Positions 19,658 to 30,840 of a stretch of 64,000 nucleotides of DNA are shown here, one piece after another. The stretch is from Oidiodendron maius Zn. Taxonomy: Eukaryota > Ascomycota > Leotiomycetes > Myxotrichaceae. Each line of letters starts with the position of its first letter. Within the stretch, counting starts at the first letter, position 1. The stretch lies in NCBI GenBank assembly GCA_000827325.1, contig KN832876.1, forward strand, positions 248,001-312,000, given 5' to 3'. Position numbers and translations under genes: made by a program. The notes beneath the pieces are model-generated. The model saw only the letters and a program-made list of their open reading frames with translations. It made no database searches and was not told the origin of the DNA.

Positions 19658-20979
19658 ATGGCTCCATCCGTTGCCCAAGATCCAATTCCTCAACCCGAGA
19701 TCCAAGTTAAGCAGGCCTATGACCAAAACACGCATCAAGGGGTGAGTGTTATCAAGGCCATTCCCAAGTGAAGAACTGACGATCAGCTTCTCATGTCACT
19801 AGTACCATTACGCTCAATACCTCCCGGTCTATGATAATGTCACATTCTTCCCGCCAACTGAACCCTTCGAGGTCATCGACAAAGGCATCCTCGCCGACAA
19901 AACCAAGCCTCACCTCTTCGCGACCAACGATCCGAAAGTGGTCATCACGAAGCTCGCCCCGCGAATCGGGACGGAGATCCAAGGACTGCAGTTGAGCCAG
20001 CTGAGCGATGTCCAGCGGAACGAATTGGCCTTGCTCATCGCAGAACGGGGCGTGGTCGTCTTCCGCGGCCAGGACTTCAAGGACATTGGGCCAGAGAAGC
20101 AGAAGGCGTTCGGGGAGTACTTTGGCAGACTCCATATTCATGTTCGTCCCCCATCATCAACTATCGTCTTCAGCGTATATAGAATCATCTCACACCGCTC
20201 GCATTCTAGCCTACAGGAGCCCACGTCCAGGACCATCTGGAATTCCACAACATCTATCTAGGGCCCGACAATCTGACGCGGGCCCAGCGCAAGTCCACAC
20301 GCCTCACAACCACCGGCTACCACTCCGACGTTTCCTACGAGCACCAGCCTCCGGCCATCACCATCCTGACCCTGCTCCAGGTCCCCTCCACGGGCGGCGA
20401 CACAGGCTGGGTATCCCAGGTTGCCGCATACGAACGCCTGTCTCCCCCGATCCAGCGCCTGCTCGACGGCCTGCGCGCGGAGCACTCGGGGTATCCACAA
20501 GCAGAGGGTGCGGCGAGGGAAGGGAAACATGTACGTCGGGCGCCGGTGATATCGAGGCATCCGATCGTGCGGGTGCATCCCGCGACCGGGGAGAAAGCCC
20601 TATTCGTGAATCCGGGGTTTACAAAGCGGATCGAGGGCCTGAAGGAGGAGGAGTCGGATGCTCTGCTGAAGTTGCTGTTTACGGTATGATTCGCGTCTTC
20701 TCCTTCGTAAGAATTGAAAAGGGGGTTATAGAGAGGAGTGAGGTAATGAAAAGAGACTAATGAGATTTGGATTAGCATATCTCGCATGGACAGGACTTGC
20801 AGGTCCGAGTCAAGTGGGACGATCGGACTGTGGCGCTGTGGGACAATAGGATCACTGCTCACACGGCTATCTCCGATTACGATGTCACGAACCCGGCGGA
20901 GGGGTTGAGGCACGGATTCCGCATTACCACGCTGGGAGAAAAACCGACCGGGGTAGATGGCTTGGAATCAGTTTGGTAG
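19658..20979 (+). CDS. TauD/TfdA-family 2-oxoglutarate-dependent dioxygenase
   Basis: The family uses Fe(II), O2 and 2-oxoglutarate to oxidise substrates such as sulfonates (yeast Jlp1, bacterial TauD). Four exons, 19658-19741, 19803-20141, 20210-20683 and 20776-20979, all in phase 0, give 366 residues. The iron ligands are visible: His179 and Asp181 in GYHSDVSYEHQP, and distal His328 in NRITAHTA. The 2-oxoglutarate-binding Arg is Arg348 in RHGFRIT. Also typical are PSTGGDTGWVSQVAAYERLS and the LHIHPTGAHVQDH segment, which is restored only by joining the GTTCGT donor at 20142 to the TTCTAG acceptor ending at 20209. All expected catalytic residues are intact. The sulfonate substrate is by family analogy; other small-molecule oxidations are possible. 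No neighbouring sulfur or secondary-metabolism gene supports a cluster. Confidence 0.88.
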
Positions 20980-22366
20980 TGGAAGCCGGCTATGAAGATG
21001 GGGCAATGTGTTGACTGCTGCGTCTAGACACTCTCTTGAGATATAGCGAAGACAGACGAAATGGCATACGTAGGAATAACACAAGTCCAGACTGAAACAT
21101 GTAGGCGTGGCTAGACGGACTCTGACCTTCAGTATTCAGTCAGCCTCGATCGAGTGTTCAACTCTCCACTTAGATGCATTCTCTAGCTGCCCACCTCAGC
21201 TAGAGCACGAAGAAACATTGGCCATTGATTTTCTGCCTCTTATCAATAGAATATCGTTCGAGAGAGACTTCTCTCCTATAGACCGGAAATACAGTAGCCA
21301 CGTAAGGCTTGACAAAGCCGAAGAATTCTTGGCCGAGAAAGGTATACCTGGTAAAGGAGGGAGGCAATGGCTCGTGGTGGGCAAGTACATTCTGTGCCGA
21401 TGCCAAGTGACTAGCAAAAAGGGGTTTAAGCGAGAATGTTGTGAGGACAAAGGATACAGCAGGTGGCAACTTCTGCCCGCAATTACTTCGTTGACCACAT
21501 GAAATCGCATCACAAAGGTATCTAGACAGTTCAAATATCTCGGATCTTTCTTCTTTGCATTACCTCCCCATCACAGGGAGTCACTTGCTCGCTACAGAAA
21601 CCCAGCCATCCTCTCCCAGCGCCTGGCTTACGTTTTCAGAGCTCCTAAATTCGATCAAGCTCGACAAAATTCTATAGCGACAGTTTATTTCCGCCGCGCC
21701 CCTGCGGATGCTTCCCATGCCATCCGGCCCCGGGGTAACACCGTATCCAAACACCGACGGCTAAAAACACAAAGGTAGCCCGCCATGCAGAGATCTCTAT
21801 TTCCGTTTTTAAAGCGAACGTCCGGTATGCTCAAAAGAAGCATGCACAAAGCGAGCCCAGCACGGTAAATCCCTGCCCCCCTCACAAGCGGGGAAAAACA
21901 ACATCGAGACAGGTCGGCGGTAACTCGAGCGAAGGTGATGGCATTGTATCAACACAGCTCAACGCGAAATTTGTTGGTCTCTACTGCCAAAACTTCCAGA
22001 GAAGCGGCGGAGGAGAGATAGAAGCGAAGGTAGAAGCGGAGGGCCTCAAGATCGTAAAGATATCTCCTTTCTAGGTCGAAAATAGAGAGGGCGATCGCGG
22101 CCGGTATTATATTTATTAAAGTATATGTGTGAAGCTCCGGGAGAAGCGAGTCTTTGAAATCAGGACGCGGGGGGGGAGGGGCGTATATATACAAGAGGAT
22201 GTCCAGAATTTCACAAGATGTCACAGTTCGAGGAGCGATTATGTAGGTCGCTCAGATGCTCAAAACGCCGCGAATGATTTGATGCCGTAAATCGTGATGA
22301 CTCGACGAGATCGGTTGCCGAAACCTGCTTGGTTTCGTTTCGATATGTGACGAAGCCACACCGAGG
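20980..22366. other. Intergenic between convergent genes
   Basis: 3' flanks of the dioxygenase (+) and AUR1 (-). The ORF pair at 21107-21502 (+) and 21196-21534 (-) are mutual shadows with no family resemblance. A short G-run (about 22170-22177) is present. Nothing else seen. Confidence 0.55.
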
Positions 22367-23768
22367 CTACCGGACAATGACCTCGCTGAGCTCACTGTCC
22401 GAGGCTTGGGAGGCAAGAGTATCCCCTTCCCATGCTGACGACGTCTCGTCCACGGGCGTTCTTGAACCAGAGGAGATCGACGATGAGGATCCAGCAGTCC
22501 ACTCATCACTGCTGTCACCGCGGAACTCGGTGCGCAGGCCTGTCAGTCCGTACTCATAGCCTCCGGGTGCGGCCTCTCCGATCTCGACGTAGTCATACTG
22601 CCACCGCCACATCTTGTCCATCTGGACACGGGGGAGGAAGTTTGCGCGAGCAATGTAGAAGGCAATGGCGGCCATGAAAGCGCCGACGACCAGATCAACC
22701 GCGTAGTGGTGGGAGAGGTACATGGTCGCCCACCACATCCACATGGCGTAGGCAATAGCGAATGGTCGTAGTTTTGGGAAGCAATGGCTCATGAAGAGCG
22801 CCTCTAAGACGGCATTCCCGGAGTGGAGCGAGGGGAATGCGCCAAAGACCAATGGCGAGGCAGTGAAGTTGGTGGTATACATATCGATGCCCAGGAGCTG
22901 ATCGATGCGTCTCAGGCCGGCGGGTGAGCCCGGTATAGAGTAGTTGGCGGGCGCGAGACCATACAGGTTCTCGTACCAAGGCGGCGAGCAGGGGAAAATC
23001 AACTGAATGCAGACACCTGCAATGTTGAGATACCCAAAGGTGCGCGCATAGACGGGGACGGTGCCCGGAGCCGCGAAGATAAACATGATGGCGGCCCAGA
23101 CCACGGGTCCGCCAAAGTGCAAGAGGCCGTACGGGATCCACGCCAAGACGTCTAGGACGACATGCTGGTGGGCCGAGAGCACATTGCTCAGATTGGCGCC
23201 GTAAAAGATGTTCTCTAGGGCTGGAAGCACCTTGACCCAGATATGCGGTCGGTATTCGGAGGGGATGAATCTGTGGGGGGGGGCAACGGTTAGCGGGCGA
23301 TCCATGCAAAGAGCACGCACGCGAGAAGGGAGGAGGCGCCTACCGGGCGTTAAAGAAGAAGACCAGCCACGTCAGGATGGGCAGAAAAGGCAGCAGGAAC
23401 TGGCGGGTGACGGGCATCAGCAAGCCCAGCATGACCAGCGACGCCGCTCCTGTCTTCACCATGGGGCTGGGCGCCTGGCTGATGGAGAGGGAGAAGATGC
23501 CGATCATGATCAGTACGAGGTACTGGGCGTCGTAGACAGACCACCGGTGCGACCGGAGCGCGCGGATGGTGTCGGAAGGGTTGAAGGACGTCTGGATGGA
23601 GGCAATGGACGATGCGGGCGACTGAGATGCTCGCAGCTTCGACCGCAGGCGCCGGCGATAGCGACGTGGGATGGGGTTGGGGATCGAGGGCCACGAGAAG
23701 GGCATCTTGTGCTTCGAGGGCGAGCCCGCCAGGAAGGGCGCGCGGTCGTTCATGGCGAGCGGCTGCAT
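22367..23768 (-). CDS. aur1: Inositolphosphorylceramide synthase (AUR1 type)
   Basis: It transfers phosphoinositol from phosphatidylinositol to ceramide in the Golgi, an essential fungal step and the target of aureobasidin A. Exons 23768-23344 and 23270-22367, joined in phase 2 over a 73-nt intron (23271-23343) whose acceptor side is a C-run, give 442 residues. Several hydrophobic membrane segments are evident from about residue 85 on. The lipid-phosphatase-like catalytic motifs are intact: FGAFPSLHSGNA with His291, and the HHYAVD motif with His330 and Asp334. The extreme C-terminus is Ser/Glu-rich and cytosolic-like. Length matches other filamentous-fungal Aur1 proteins. The next gene upstream on the same strand, CWH43, also works with ceramide. 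Confidence 0.95.
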
Positions 23769-24000
23769 GAGTGCGGATGGGGATGTGTCTGGTGTTGTTC
23801 TCCTCTAATCTGTCTGTTGGATGGTCTGTCGGTGTCTGTCCTTCTGCTCACACAGCCTCCTCTCCTCGAGGGTTCAGTCGGGTAGAGATGGGCGTGGAGA
23901 CCCCGGAGAAGCTGGGGGGGAGAGGGGAGGCGGGAGGGCGATGGCGGAGGGAGGAGGTTATGAGGAGATGATGGTGGTGATGATGACGAGAGAAAGAGTG

Positions 24001-24020
24001 AGAGAGAGAGAGAGAGAGAG
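24001..24020 (+). repeat. (GA)n microsatellite
   Basis: Ten perfect AG units followed by a wider purine-only tract, in the 5' flank of AUR1. Such purine tracts are common in fungal promoters. Confidence 0.85.
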
Positions 24021-24429
24021 AAAGAGGGGAAGGGAGGGGAGAAGAGGAGGAAGGGCGAGCAGGAGGAGTTGGTGAGAAGGAAGAAGGAGAGGCCGTTGGA
24101 GCATAGGAGGAATGAGGCCCAGACGGGAGATGCGGATGGTTCGGGGGCCAGGTCTTGGCGAGATTGGCTGACCAGCGAAGAGCAGAGCTCCTAGCCCATC
24201 AGCTCAGCACTACAGTACGCCTCTGACGATACGATGGAACAAGAGATAAATTCCCTTTCCGCCTGGGATGGCATGCTGATTGAGTAATCTCAAATACATC
24301 CTCTCTTTTGGTTCTATCAAAACTCCCTCTCTCCATGGCGACGGGCATCAGTGATCCCTTCCGTCATGGGCGGTACAGTAGGGTCCCAGGGGCGTTGCGG
24401 CAGGAAAGAAAAAAAATCAAATCCGGCGA

Positions 24430-24451
24430 ATTACCAGAATACATCGGTAAT
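24430..24451. promoter_or_regulatory. Inverted repeat ATTACC-N10-GGTAAT
   Basis: ATTACC at 24430-24435 mirrors GGTAAT at 24446-24451, with another CGGTAAT copy at 24463-24469. A related pair with a 6-bp spacer (TTACC 25074-25078, GGTAA 25085-25089) lies further upstream of AUR1. The arrangement would suit a dimeric zinc-cluster factor site; the function is unproven. Confidence 0.3.
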
Positions 24452-25144
24452 CCGTATTTCCTCGGTAATCTGCGTATTTTATGCAAGCACTATACATGTT
24501 ATGCCATCCTGTGCACGTGCGCCCGGCTGGCCAGAGCTCCGGATGCGCGCCGACAGCCAATCCGCACCCGTCCCCGCGATCCGCTGGCACACGCTCGATC
24601 CACGTTAGGCTACCCTTCGATGATTAAGGGTGCAGGACTGGTAAAACGGCGCAAAAATTACCCAGGTAGCAGCAACTGGAACGGCTGCTGTTCCACACCG
24701 CAGCACCCGCGCCTCACGGGCGGAGCTGCACCGCCAGCCCAGCACTGATGTCAGGTCGCAGCGGATGGCGGCTTATTTTTACACACGCACTACGTACTGC
24801 CGTGCCATATGTGTCAGTTTATGAGGGTGTGGATTATGTGTGTGGATGCAATTCCTTCCGTCCCGTCGATGTCCATCTCCTTCGCCGTGACCGACTCTCC
24901 CGTGACTGAACTTTCCCGTGACCTGCCGACCTGTAAAGCCTCGCCGCGCCCAATCACCGCGTGGTTTCCATAAATTTCCTTCCTGGGTAAGGTGTCATTC
25001 GGCGGGCGCCGTGATTGGCTGAGCCGCCGAAAATCTCTGCTTTTGCTCCCAACCCGCGCGAACTCGCGGCAAATTACCAATCTCGGTAAATCAGGCGCTA
25101 GGACCAGATGCGGTAGTGATCGGCCATGGCCAGAGCGTGTCGAG

Positions 25145-25255
25145 CCATGGGGCGGCGGCTGGTGCTGGTGGTTGGTGATAGTGGTGATGTGCTGTTTCTG
25201 GTGTTGGCGCTGGTGCTGGTGTTGGCTGATGTTGGCAGGTCGTGGTAAGTGGTGG
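25145..25255 (+). repeat. GGT/GCT-rich low-complexity stretch
   Basis: Imperfect GGTG/TTGG/GCTGGT trinucleotide-like units in non-coding DNA. They produce artificial His/Pro- or Gly/Val-rich ORFs in other frames. Confidence 0.65.
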
Positions 25256-25663
25256 TCTGAGCGGCACGCGAGACGTGGGAGCAGGAGGTGGCAGAGGGGA
25301 CGCGTATCCATCGCGTTTCACCCTCGTCGGTCTATATTTTTATACCTGCCGGTTTTTACACGCCGTATTCGGTATTTACAGGTTGCTCCCCGTACGCAGT
25401 ATTTCAATGGATCACATGACATGTACTCCAGGTTGCGGTATGGAGGTCAGCTTTCATGCCCCATATGCTCATATGAGAAAATATGCCTACAGGTTGGACA
25501 CAATCCTTCGTCGCTATCATACACTCTTACCTCCATCCCATCAGGATTCGTCTCACCACCCGACGTCCTCCGCTTCCCTCCACTTTCACCAGCAGCTTCG
25601 CTCTCTTTGCCCTCCCCCGCCGTCCTTCTGTTGTCATCCTCATCTCCTTTCCCTCTCTCCTGC

Positions 25664-28600
25664 TCACGCAAAGTATCGTGGCTCGTCGAAGACGTGATAC
25701 CGATGCCCACGCACGCCCTCCCCCCGGAACATCGCCGGGAACCGCATTCCTGCCGGCACCTGGCTCTCCTCGGTCCGCGCATCCCTTGCCTCCGCCGATG
25801 CCTCCGCCGGGGTCCCGACCAGGAACTTGCCCACCTGGATCTCCGTGTCCGTGATCGTTGACCGCGACACCCGGGCGTACGCCGTGCGCTTGAGCCCTTT
25901 GTACAGGATGTACTCGCACCACCGGTCCCAGTCGCTCGGGTCGATGTCGTGCATCCCTGATGTCTCGGAGACGTACGTGTTGTAGTTGCCCTCCAGCGGC
26001 TTAGTCACTAGGTACGAGAGCAGGATCGAGGGTCGCGGCGACGCCCCCATGAGTTTCGAGAGGTACTCCGACTGCAGTCGTCGGTCTTCCGGGTCTTCCT
26101 CCTGCCCAGAGTGGAAGACGAAGACATCGATCATCTCGCCATAGACGTCGAGCGTAGCTTCGATAGCTGGTGCCAACTCCCCGACTGGTGAGGGGAGGAG
26201 GTGGTGCGTCGAGTTGACGATGGGAAACTTGGACAGTAGCGCACATCCCCATGTGTGTTTGTTGGGGCCGGGTCCGTAGTCGACGTACATCCCGAGATCC
26301 TCTGCGAGGAATTGCGTGGTGTCACGGTTGCCCATGATGATCCTCTGGAGGTCTGACTCCAACAACCCAATAACGTCGATCTCGAGCTCCTTGATAACGT
26401 CGCGCATCCGATATTCCGAGGACCACATGTCGTTATCCAGTGAGAAGTGGATGGTCCAGATTCCAGCCGTGAAGATTTTGTCATCCTTGTGGTAGGGAAC
26501 GTAGTCGTTGGTGGGGAAGCGAAGGAAGGCGATGGAAACCGAAAGGAGCTGGAGGAAGCCGAGGGAGTAGAGATAGTATGATCGCTGCTTGCGGGGGCTG
26601 CGATATGCGTTGGATTGCTTCTTTTGCGATGCAGGGCTTGATGAAACGGCACTGAAGACGCCGCAGCCGATGAGCAGCATGGTAGTTGTCATGACCCAGT
26701 CCGTGTGCTCACGGACAAAAGGTCCACCCGGAACGAAGGCGTAAGCGACTACCCAGACGTGGAATAAGACCATGAAGTTGTAGACCAAGAACCCAAGACC
26801 AAAGGTAATAGCGGGGTTCTTGCGTGCAGCTGATCCGATTAGAGGCACTGAGGCAGCCATGAGATAAGTTGCCAGAAGTAAGGCTCCGTAATACCCAGTC
26901 CAGTGGCTAAATAGAGTGAGCATTGCAGCACCTGTGCAGCCAACGCCATAGAAGGTCCAGCTGCGAGCAAGGTCTTCTCTAAACAGGCCAATGGTGACAC
27001 CAGCTCCCATAGTAGCAATGGTTAGAGCACCATGTGGAACAGAGATGGGGCCTCGAATAGGGTATCCTTCCCATACCCAGAGTATCATCGTGCTCGAGTC
27101 GGACAGTAGCGAGTGGAGGCCAAAGACAAGACCCGCAATGCCAAGCGCAGCAAGAACTGACGAGCCTTCCTTTCGTCCGTTAACTGCGAGGTCGTTTCCA
27201 GTAATAGGAGCTTTACGAGTAGAACGGAGCACAGCCAAGACCCCCAAGATCAGGCCGATACCATTCCAGCCTCCATTTGCCGCATGCGATGTGGGCCAGA
27301 TTGGGTTGTTCGTATAGTTTGCAAACTTTACAACGCTGGATGCAACCAGACCAATGAGCCATGCAGACATCTTTGACTCCAGTCGCGCTGCTTGAAACCC
27401 TTCTGAGTAGAAAGTCGCAGCCCAAGCAAGGCAAGAAATCCAAATAGCAAAGCCAACTGTAAAGAGTCGGTAGACTGGATCATTGACGAGATATGCAAGC
27501 AACCCGGTAAGAGCAACGAAATGGAAGGCCCGGAGATTCTTAACAACCAAAGAGCGAATTGGTCTAATTGCGAGCAGGAAAGGTGAGATTGTAACCATGA
27601 CCATAACTTCATAACCTGAAATGCCCATGTGCCACAATGGAAAGTCTAAAGGGGTTAGCCAGGAGCAAGCATAATCCGAGCCACTACTCACACCACACTA
27701 AGAGGCCCAACGACGTCAACATGGACCAGAAAACAAACTACGATGGTCAGCAAGGATATAGAACCGACACTAATTAACTCACGCCATTGTAGACATCCGC
27801 AACGGCATCAATTGCTTCGCTCCAGGAAAATGCGTGCCCAAAGACTTGGTTTATCGGCTTGTCCTTCCTGTTTATAGTGTTAGCAGTGAGGAACTTCAGA
27901 AAGGGCACAAGTTCACATACTCCTTTTCAAGAACTGCATCGGCCACTCGCTCGGTTTTTCTACGCGAGAAAAGTTTTAGATATTTTCTTCATGTTGTTTT
28001 GTCGAGATACATATGTACACGATCTATTTCGGGAGCCATTGGACGTACCCCTTGCTTATACCCTTAATATCTCTGACAACCAGTTCGAACGTCCCAAAGT
28101 CGAGAGCAGTAACAGCATCAAACGCCACATCAAACAAGATCAGAGCCCATTCAAAGAACGAATAGGTAGTGTACGCTATGGATTGTTAGGTCAGTTCCAC
28201 GTCAAATCTAGGTCTCTTACCTCCAGGCACTCTATGGACCTTGTGCTGGATGAAATAGTAAATCAGAGGCACTAACGTGCCAAAGAAAGCGCCAGCGATA
28301 TACTTTCGGTATTTTACAGCCCTGGGGTTATTTGGACTCAAAGCTACACATCCAAAAGTCCAGGGTATCGTTGCTACCAGGTATGAAATCATGAAGATGT
28401 CGTGCCAGGCATGGTCATCTGTCGAAGTAACATATGTCCATCCGCCACAAGTAAAGGTTCGAAATATGCCCATAAAGGCAACGAATTTAGGGAGGCTCGA
28501 GTTCGGTCTCGCAGTGAGGAGGTACCATAACGCAACCAATGTAAATCGTGGGCCTAACTTAAATAAGCATTGTACATTAATGATAGATCATATCTTTCGT

Positions 28601-28907
28601 ACCTGAAGTAATGGCTATAAAGACCATGAAAAAGGAACGCTCTGGATAACGATCACCAATCGTCGCTGATACCGAGGGAAACCACTCCTGGGGGTACCCA
28701 TAGTATTCATTCTGGACAATTTTATGGTAATGTAAAGAGACGCCGACAATTAACGCACTTATAAAGGCAGCTAAGCTCCCAGTCAGCTTTTGAAGGGGAA
28801 AATTCTGGGGTTTGGTGCGTACTATATGCTACAATCGTGTGCGCCCACGACACCCATGTGCCAGAGAATGCGAGAACGACCTCGCCGTCCTTGAACTTGG
28901 GCGCCAT
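25664..28907 (-). CDS. cwh43: CWH43, GPI-anchor ceramide remodelling protein
   Basis: Cwh43 replaces the diacylglycerol lipid of GPI anchors with ceramide in the ER/secretory membranes. I reconstruct eight exons: 28907-28823, 28770-28603, 28553-28221, 28175-28062, 27933-27921, 27867-27783, 27737-27692 and 27645-25664. They sum to 2826 nt and 941 residues, close to the yeast protein's length. The N-terminal part (Frag1/PGAP2-like) starts [10 protein letters not shown] and includes [18 protein letters not shown]. The middle is a multi-span membrane region ([16 protein letters not shown] onward). The C-terminal part is endonuclease/phosphatase-like ([40 protein letters not shown]). Exon 5 is a 13-nt micro-exon, needed to keep phase between exons 4 and 6; it is the least certain join. 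Divergent from UTP6 with a 315-bp shared promoter. Confidence 0.9.
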
Positions 28908-29222
28908 TTTACCACAGAGTAAATTCACATCCAAAGGAACGTCATCCGAGAAATCCGGGAGGGGTGGAAGGAAGGAGGTGGAAGAGAAGCGAATAAGGGA
29001 ACGCGTGAAGTAAAGTTGTGGTTGTTTTGCTGCTGAATCGTCGCCGAGGGACAGATTCAGATTCAGGGATGAGATCCTGAAGTAGGAAAGCGCGCTCCAT
29101 AATCCACTAGAGCGCTTTAGGCTATAAAAGGCGGTGCAAGTTGGCAAAATAAAAAAAGGCGAGAATATCACAGCCGTTCAAGGGAACATTAACAACTAGG
29201 AACTACTCGTAATTCGCCCCTA
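28908..29222. promoter_or_regulatory. Shared promoter of CWH43 (-) and UTP6 (+)
   Basis: 315 bp separate the two divergent start codons, so the upstream elements of both genes must lie here or overlap the genes. I see no clear TATA box in either orientation. Confidence 0.5.
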
Positions 29223-30498
29223 ATGGCTGGCGCAAGTGACAAGGCGCGGTTCTATCTGGAACGGGCAGTTCCACAACTCCAAGAGTTTGAGCAAAAGAAG
29301 ATCTTCAGCAAGGTCCGTGAATTTGACGCATCTCGAACCCTGACTCTCTTTTGGTGCTTAGTTACTCACAACAAAATTCTAGGATGAGATCAGGAGTCTT
29401 GTAAAGAAGAGATCCGACTTCGAGCACAAAATTGTCGCGAGAGGCACTTCTCCTATTGACTTCGCCAAATATGCAGCCTGGGAAATGAACCTAGAGCAGC
29501 TCCGACAGACAAGGTGCAAACGGCTAAAAATCAGGGTTACGTCAACTATATCTGGCCAGCCGCGGATCTTCAGCATCTTTGATCGCGGCACCAAGAAGCA
29601 TCCAGGAGACTTGGCGTTGTGGATGTCGTATCTAGAATACGCCAGGAAGGCGAAGGCAACCAAGAAGTTTAAGACAGTCCTGACAGCCTCGATACGACTG
29701 CACCCAACGAAATCAGAGTTGTGGTTGTACGCTGCGAGATGGGCTCTTGAAGCAGATTCAGATATAGGTGAGGCTAGGAGCTTTATGCAGAGAGGGACAA
29801 GATTCTGCACGACAACGAGGGATCTGTGGATCGAGTACGCAAAACTGGAAATGATATACCTCCTGAAGATCGCCCTAAGGAGGAAGATTCTCGGGTTGGA
29901 TGTGGACTCGTCGACCGTCGCAGAAGACGAAGTGGGTGAGGCTGGTAGAGAGACTGGTTTCGAGAATGCGGCAGATATGATTTCTCTGACCGACATCAAA
30001 ACCAATACCCTAAAACCGAGCATGATTGAGGGAGTGAAGGTAGACTCGGAAGCCCAAAAGAACCCCATGACGACGCCGGCTCTAAACGGTGCCATCCCCC
30101 TCGCGATTTTCGATGCCGGACGCAAACAGCCTTTCTTCTGCGCATCCGCTGCAGAGGACTTCTTCTTCATGTTCACCAAGTTCACACAAGTCCGGTGTAT
30201 GCCCGCGCTGCTACAGCATGTTCTCGACAGCATGGCGGAAGCGTATCCCACAGACCCATGCACGTTATGTTGTTCCATTAGACAGCCCTGCGTTGGAATC
30301 GCACCCACGTCTGCTGACTTCCCTGGAGCTCTTGGATCCTCACTTGACAGGCTCAAGGAAGGGATGATGAAGACGAAGGGTAAGGCCGAGCTATCAAAGA
30401 AGGTGCGGGCCTGGATTGAGCCAATACTCGCAGAAGAGGACTTAGATCCTAGTATCAGGACGGTGCTGAGCCATACCGTACGTAAGCTGGAACCTTAA
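29223..30498 (+). CDS. utp6: UTP6, U3 snoRNP small-subunit processome protein
   Basis: A nucleolar protein of the UtpB module, needed for 18S rRNA maturation. Exons 29223-29312 and 29383-30498 (70-nt intron, phase 0) give 401 residues, the usual length. The N-terminus MAGASDKARFYLERAVPQLQ is characteristic. HAT-type helical repeats follow: a first unit around DFAKYAAWEMNLEQLR, GDLALWMSYLEYARKAKATK, KSELWLYAARWALEADSDI and TRDLWIEYAKLEMIYLLK. The C-terminal third is polar and helical. The start was chosen because the upstream sequence is the short shared promoter with CWH43. Confidence 0.92.
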
Positions 30499-30840
30499 AG
30501 CTATGTAGTAAAGTGAAGGAATTTAGCTTCGTATTAGTGCATCCTCCTCTTGATGCATGGTAGATATTGTTGCTTATGATTTATGTAGCAACTGTATAAA
30601 TGACGGGTACAGCAAATGGTTCGAGAACATTGGGCTAGAAGAAAATGTATATAGTATGGCAAGTTCTCATGGACTCGATATCCATCTAAAGCCATTCCAC
30701 AGCTACCTAGCTAAAGATCCCTGGTCGCTGAAACAATGCAGCCAACCGTCGTTAATTTTGCGTGCCCAGCCAAAACGCCAGCCATGCATTCCTCAGCCTT
30801 CCTCGATCCCATCTAGCAGTCTCATACAAGATGCCTACCC
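30499..30840. other. Short intergenic region between convergent genes
   Basis: 3' flanks of UTP6 and eIF3e. No feature recognised. Confidence 0.6.

Larger units (their letters stand above)
23769..25663. other. AUR1 upstream region / CWH43 3' flank
   Basis: A 1.9-kb region with no gene. It contains a (GA)n run at 24001-24020 and a GGT/GCT-rich low-complexity stretch at about 25145-25255. Short ATTACC/GGTAAT inverted repeats occur at 24430-24451 and 25074-25089. Short ORFs here follow the low-complexity composition. Confidence 0.6.

Noticed and set aside
20008-20760. 250-codon plus ORF across the dioxygenase gene
   Set aside because: Reads through introns in the wrong frame; the spliced four-exon model restores all catalytic motifs.
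19658-28907. Idea of a secondary-metabolite cluster around the dioxygenase
   Set aside because: Neighbours are an unrecognised small protein and housekeeping sphingolipid/GPI genes; no PKS, NRPS, P450 or transporter.
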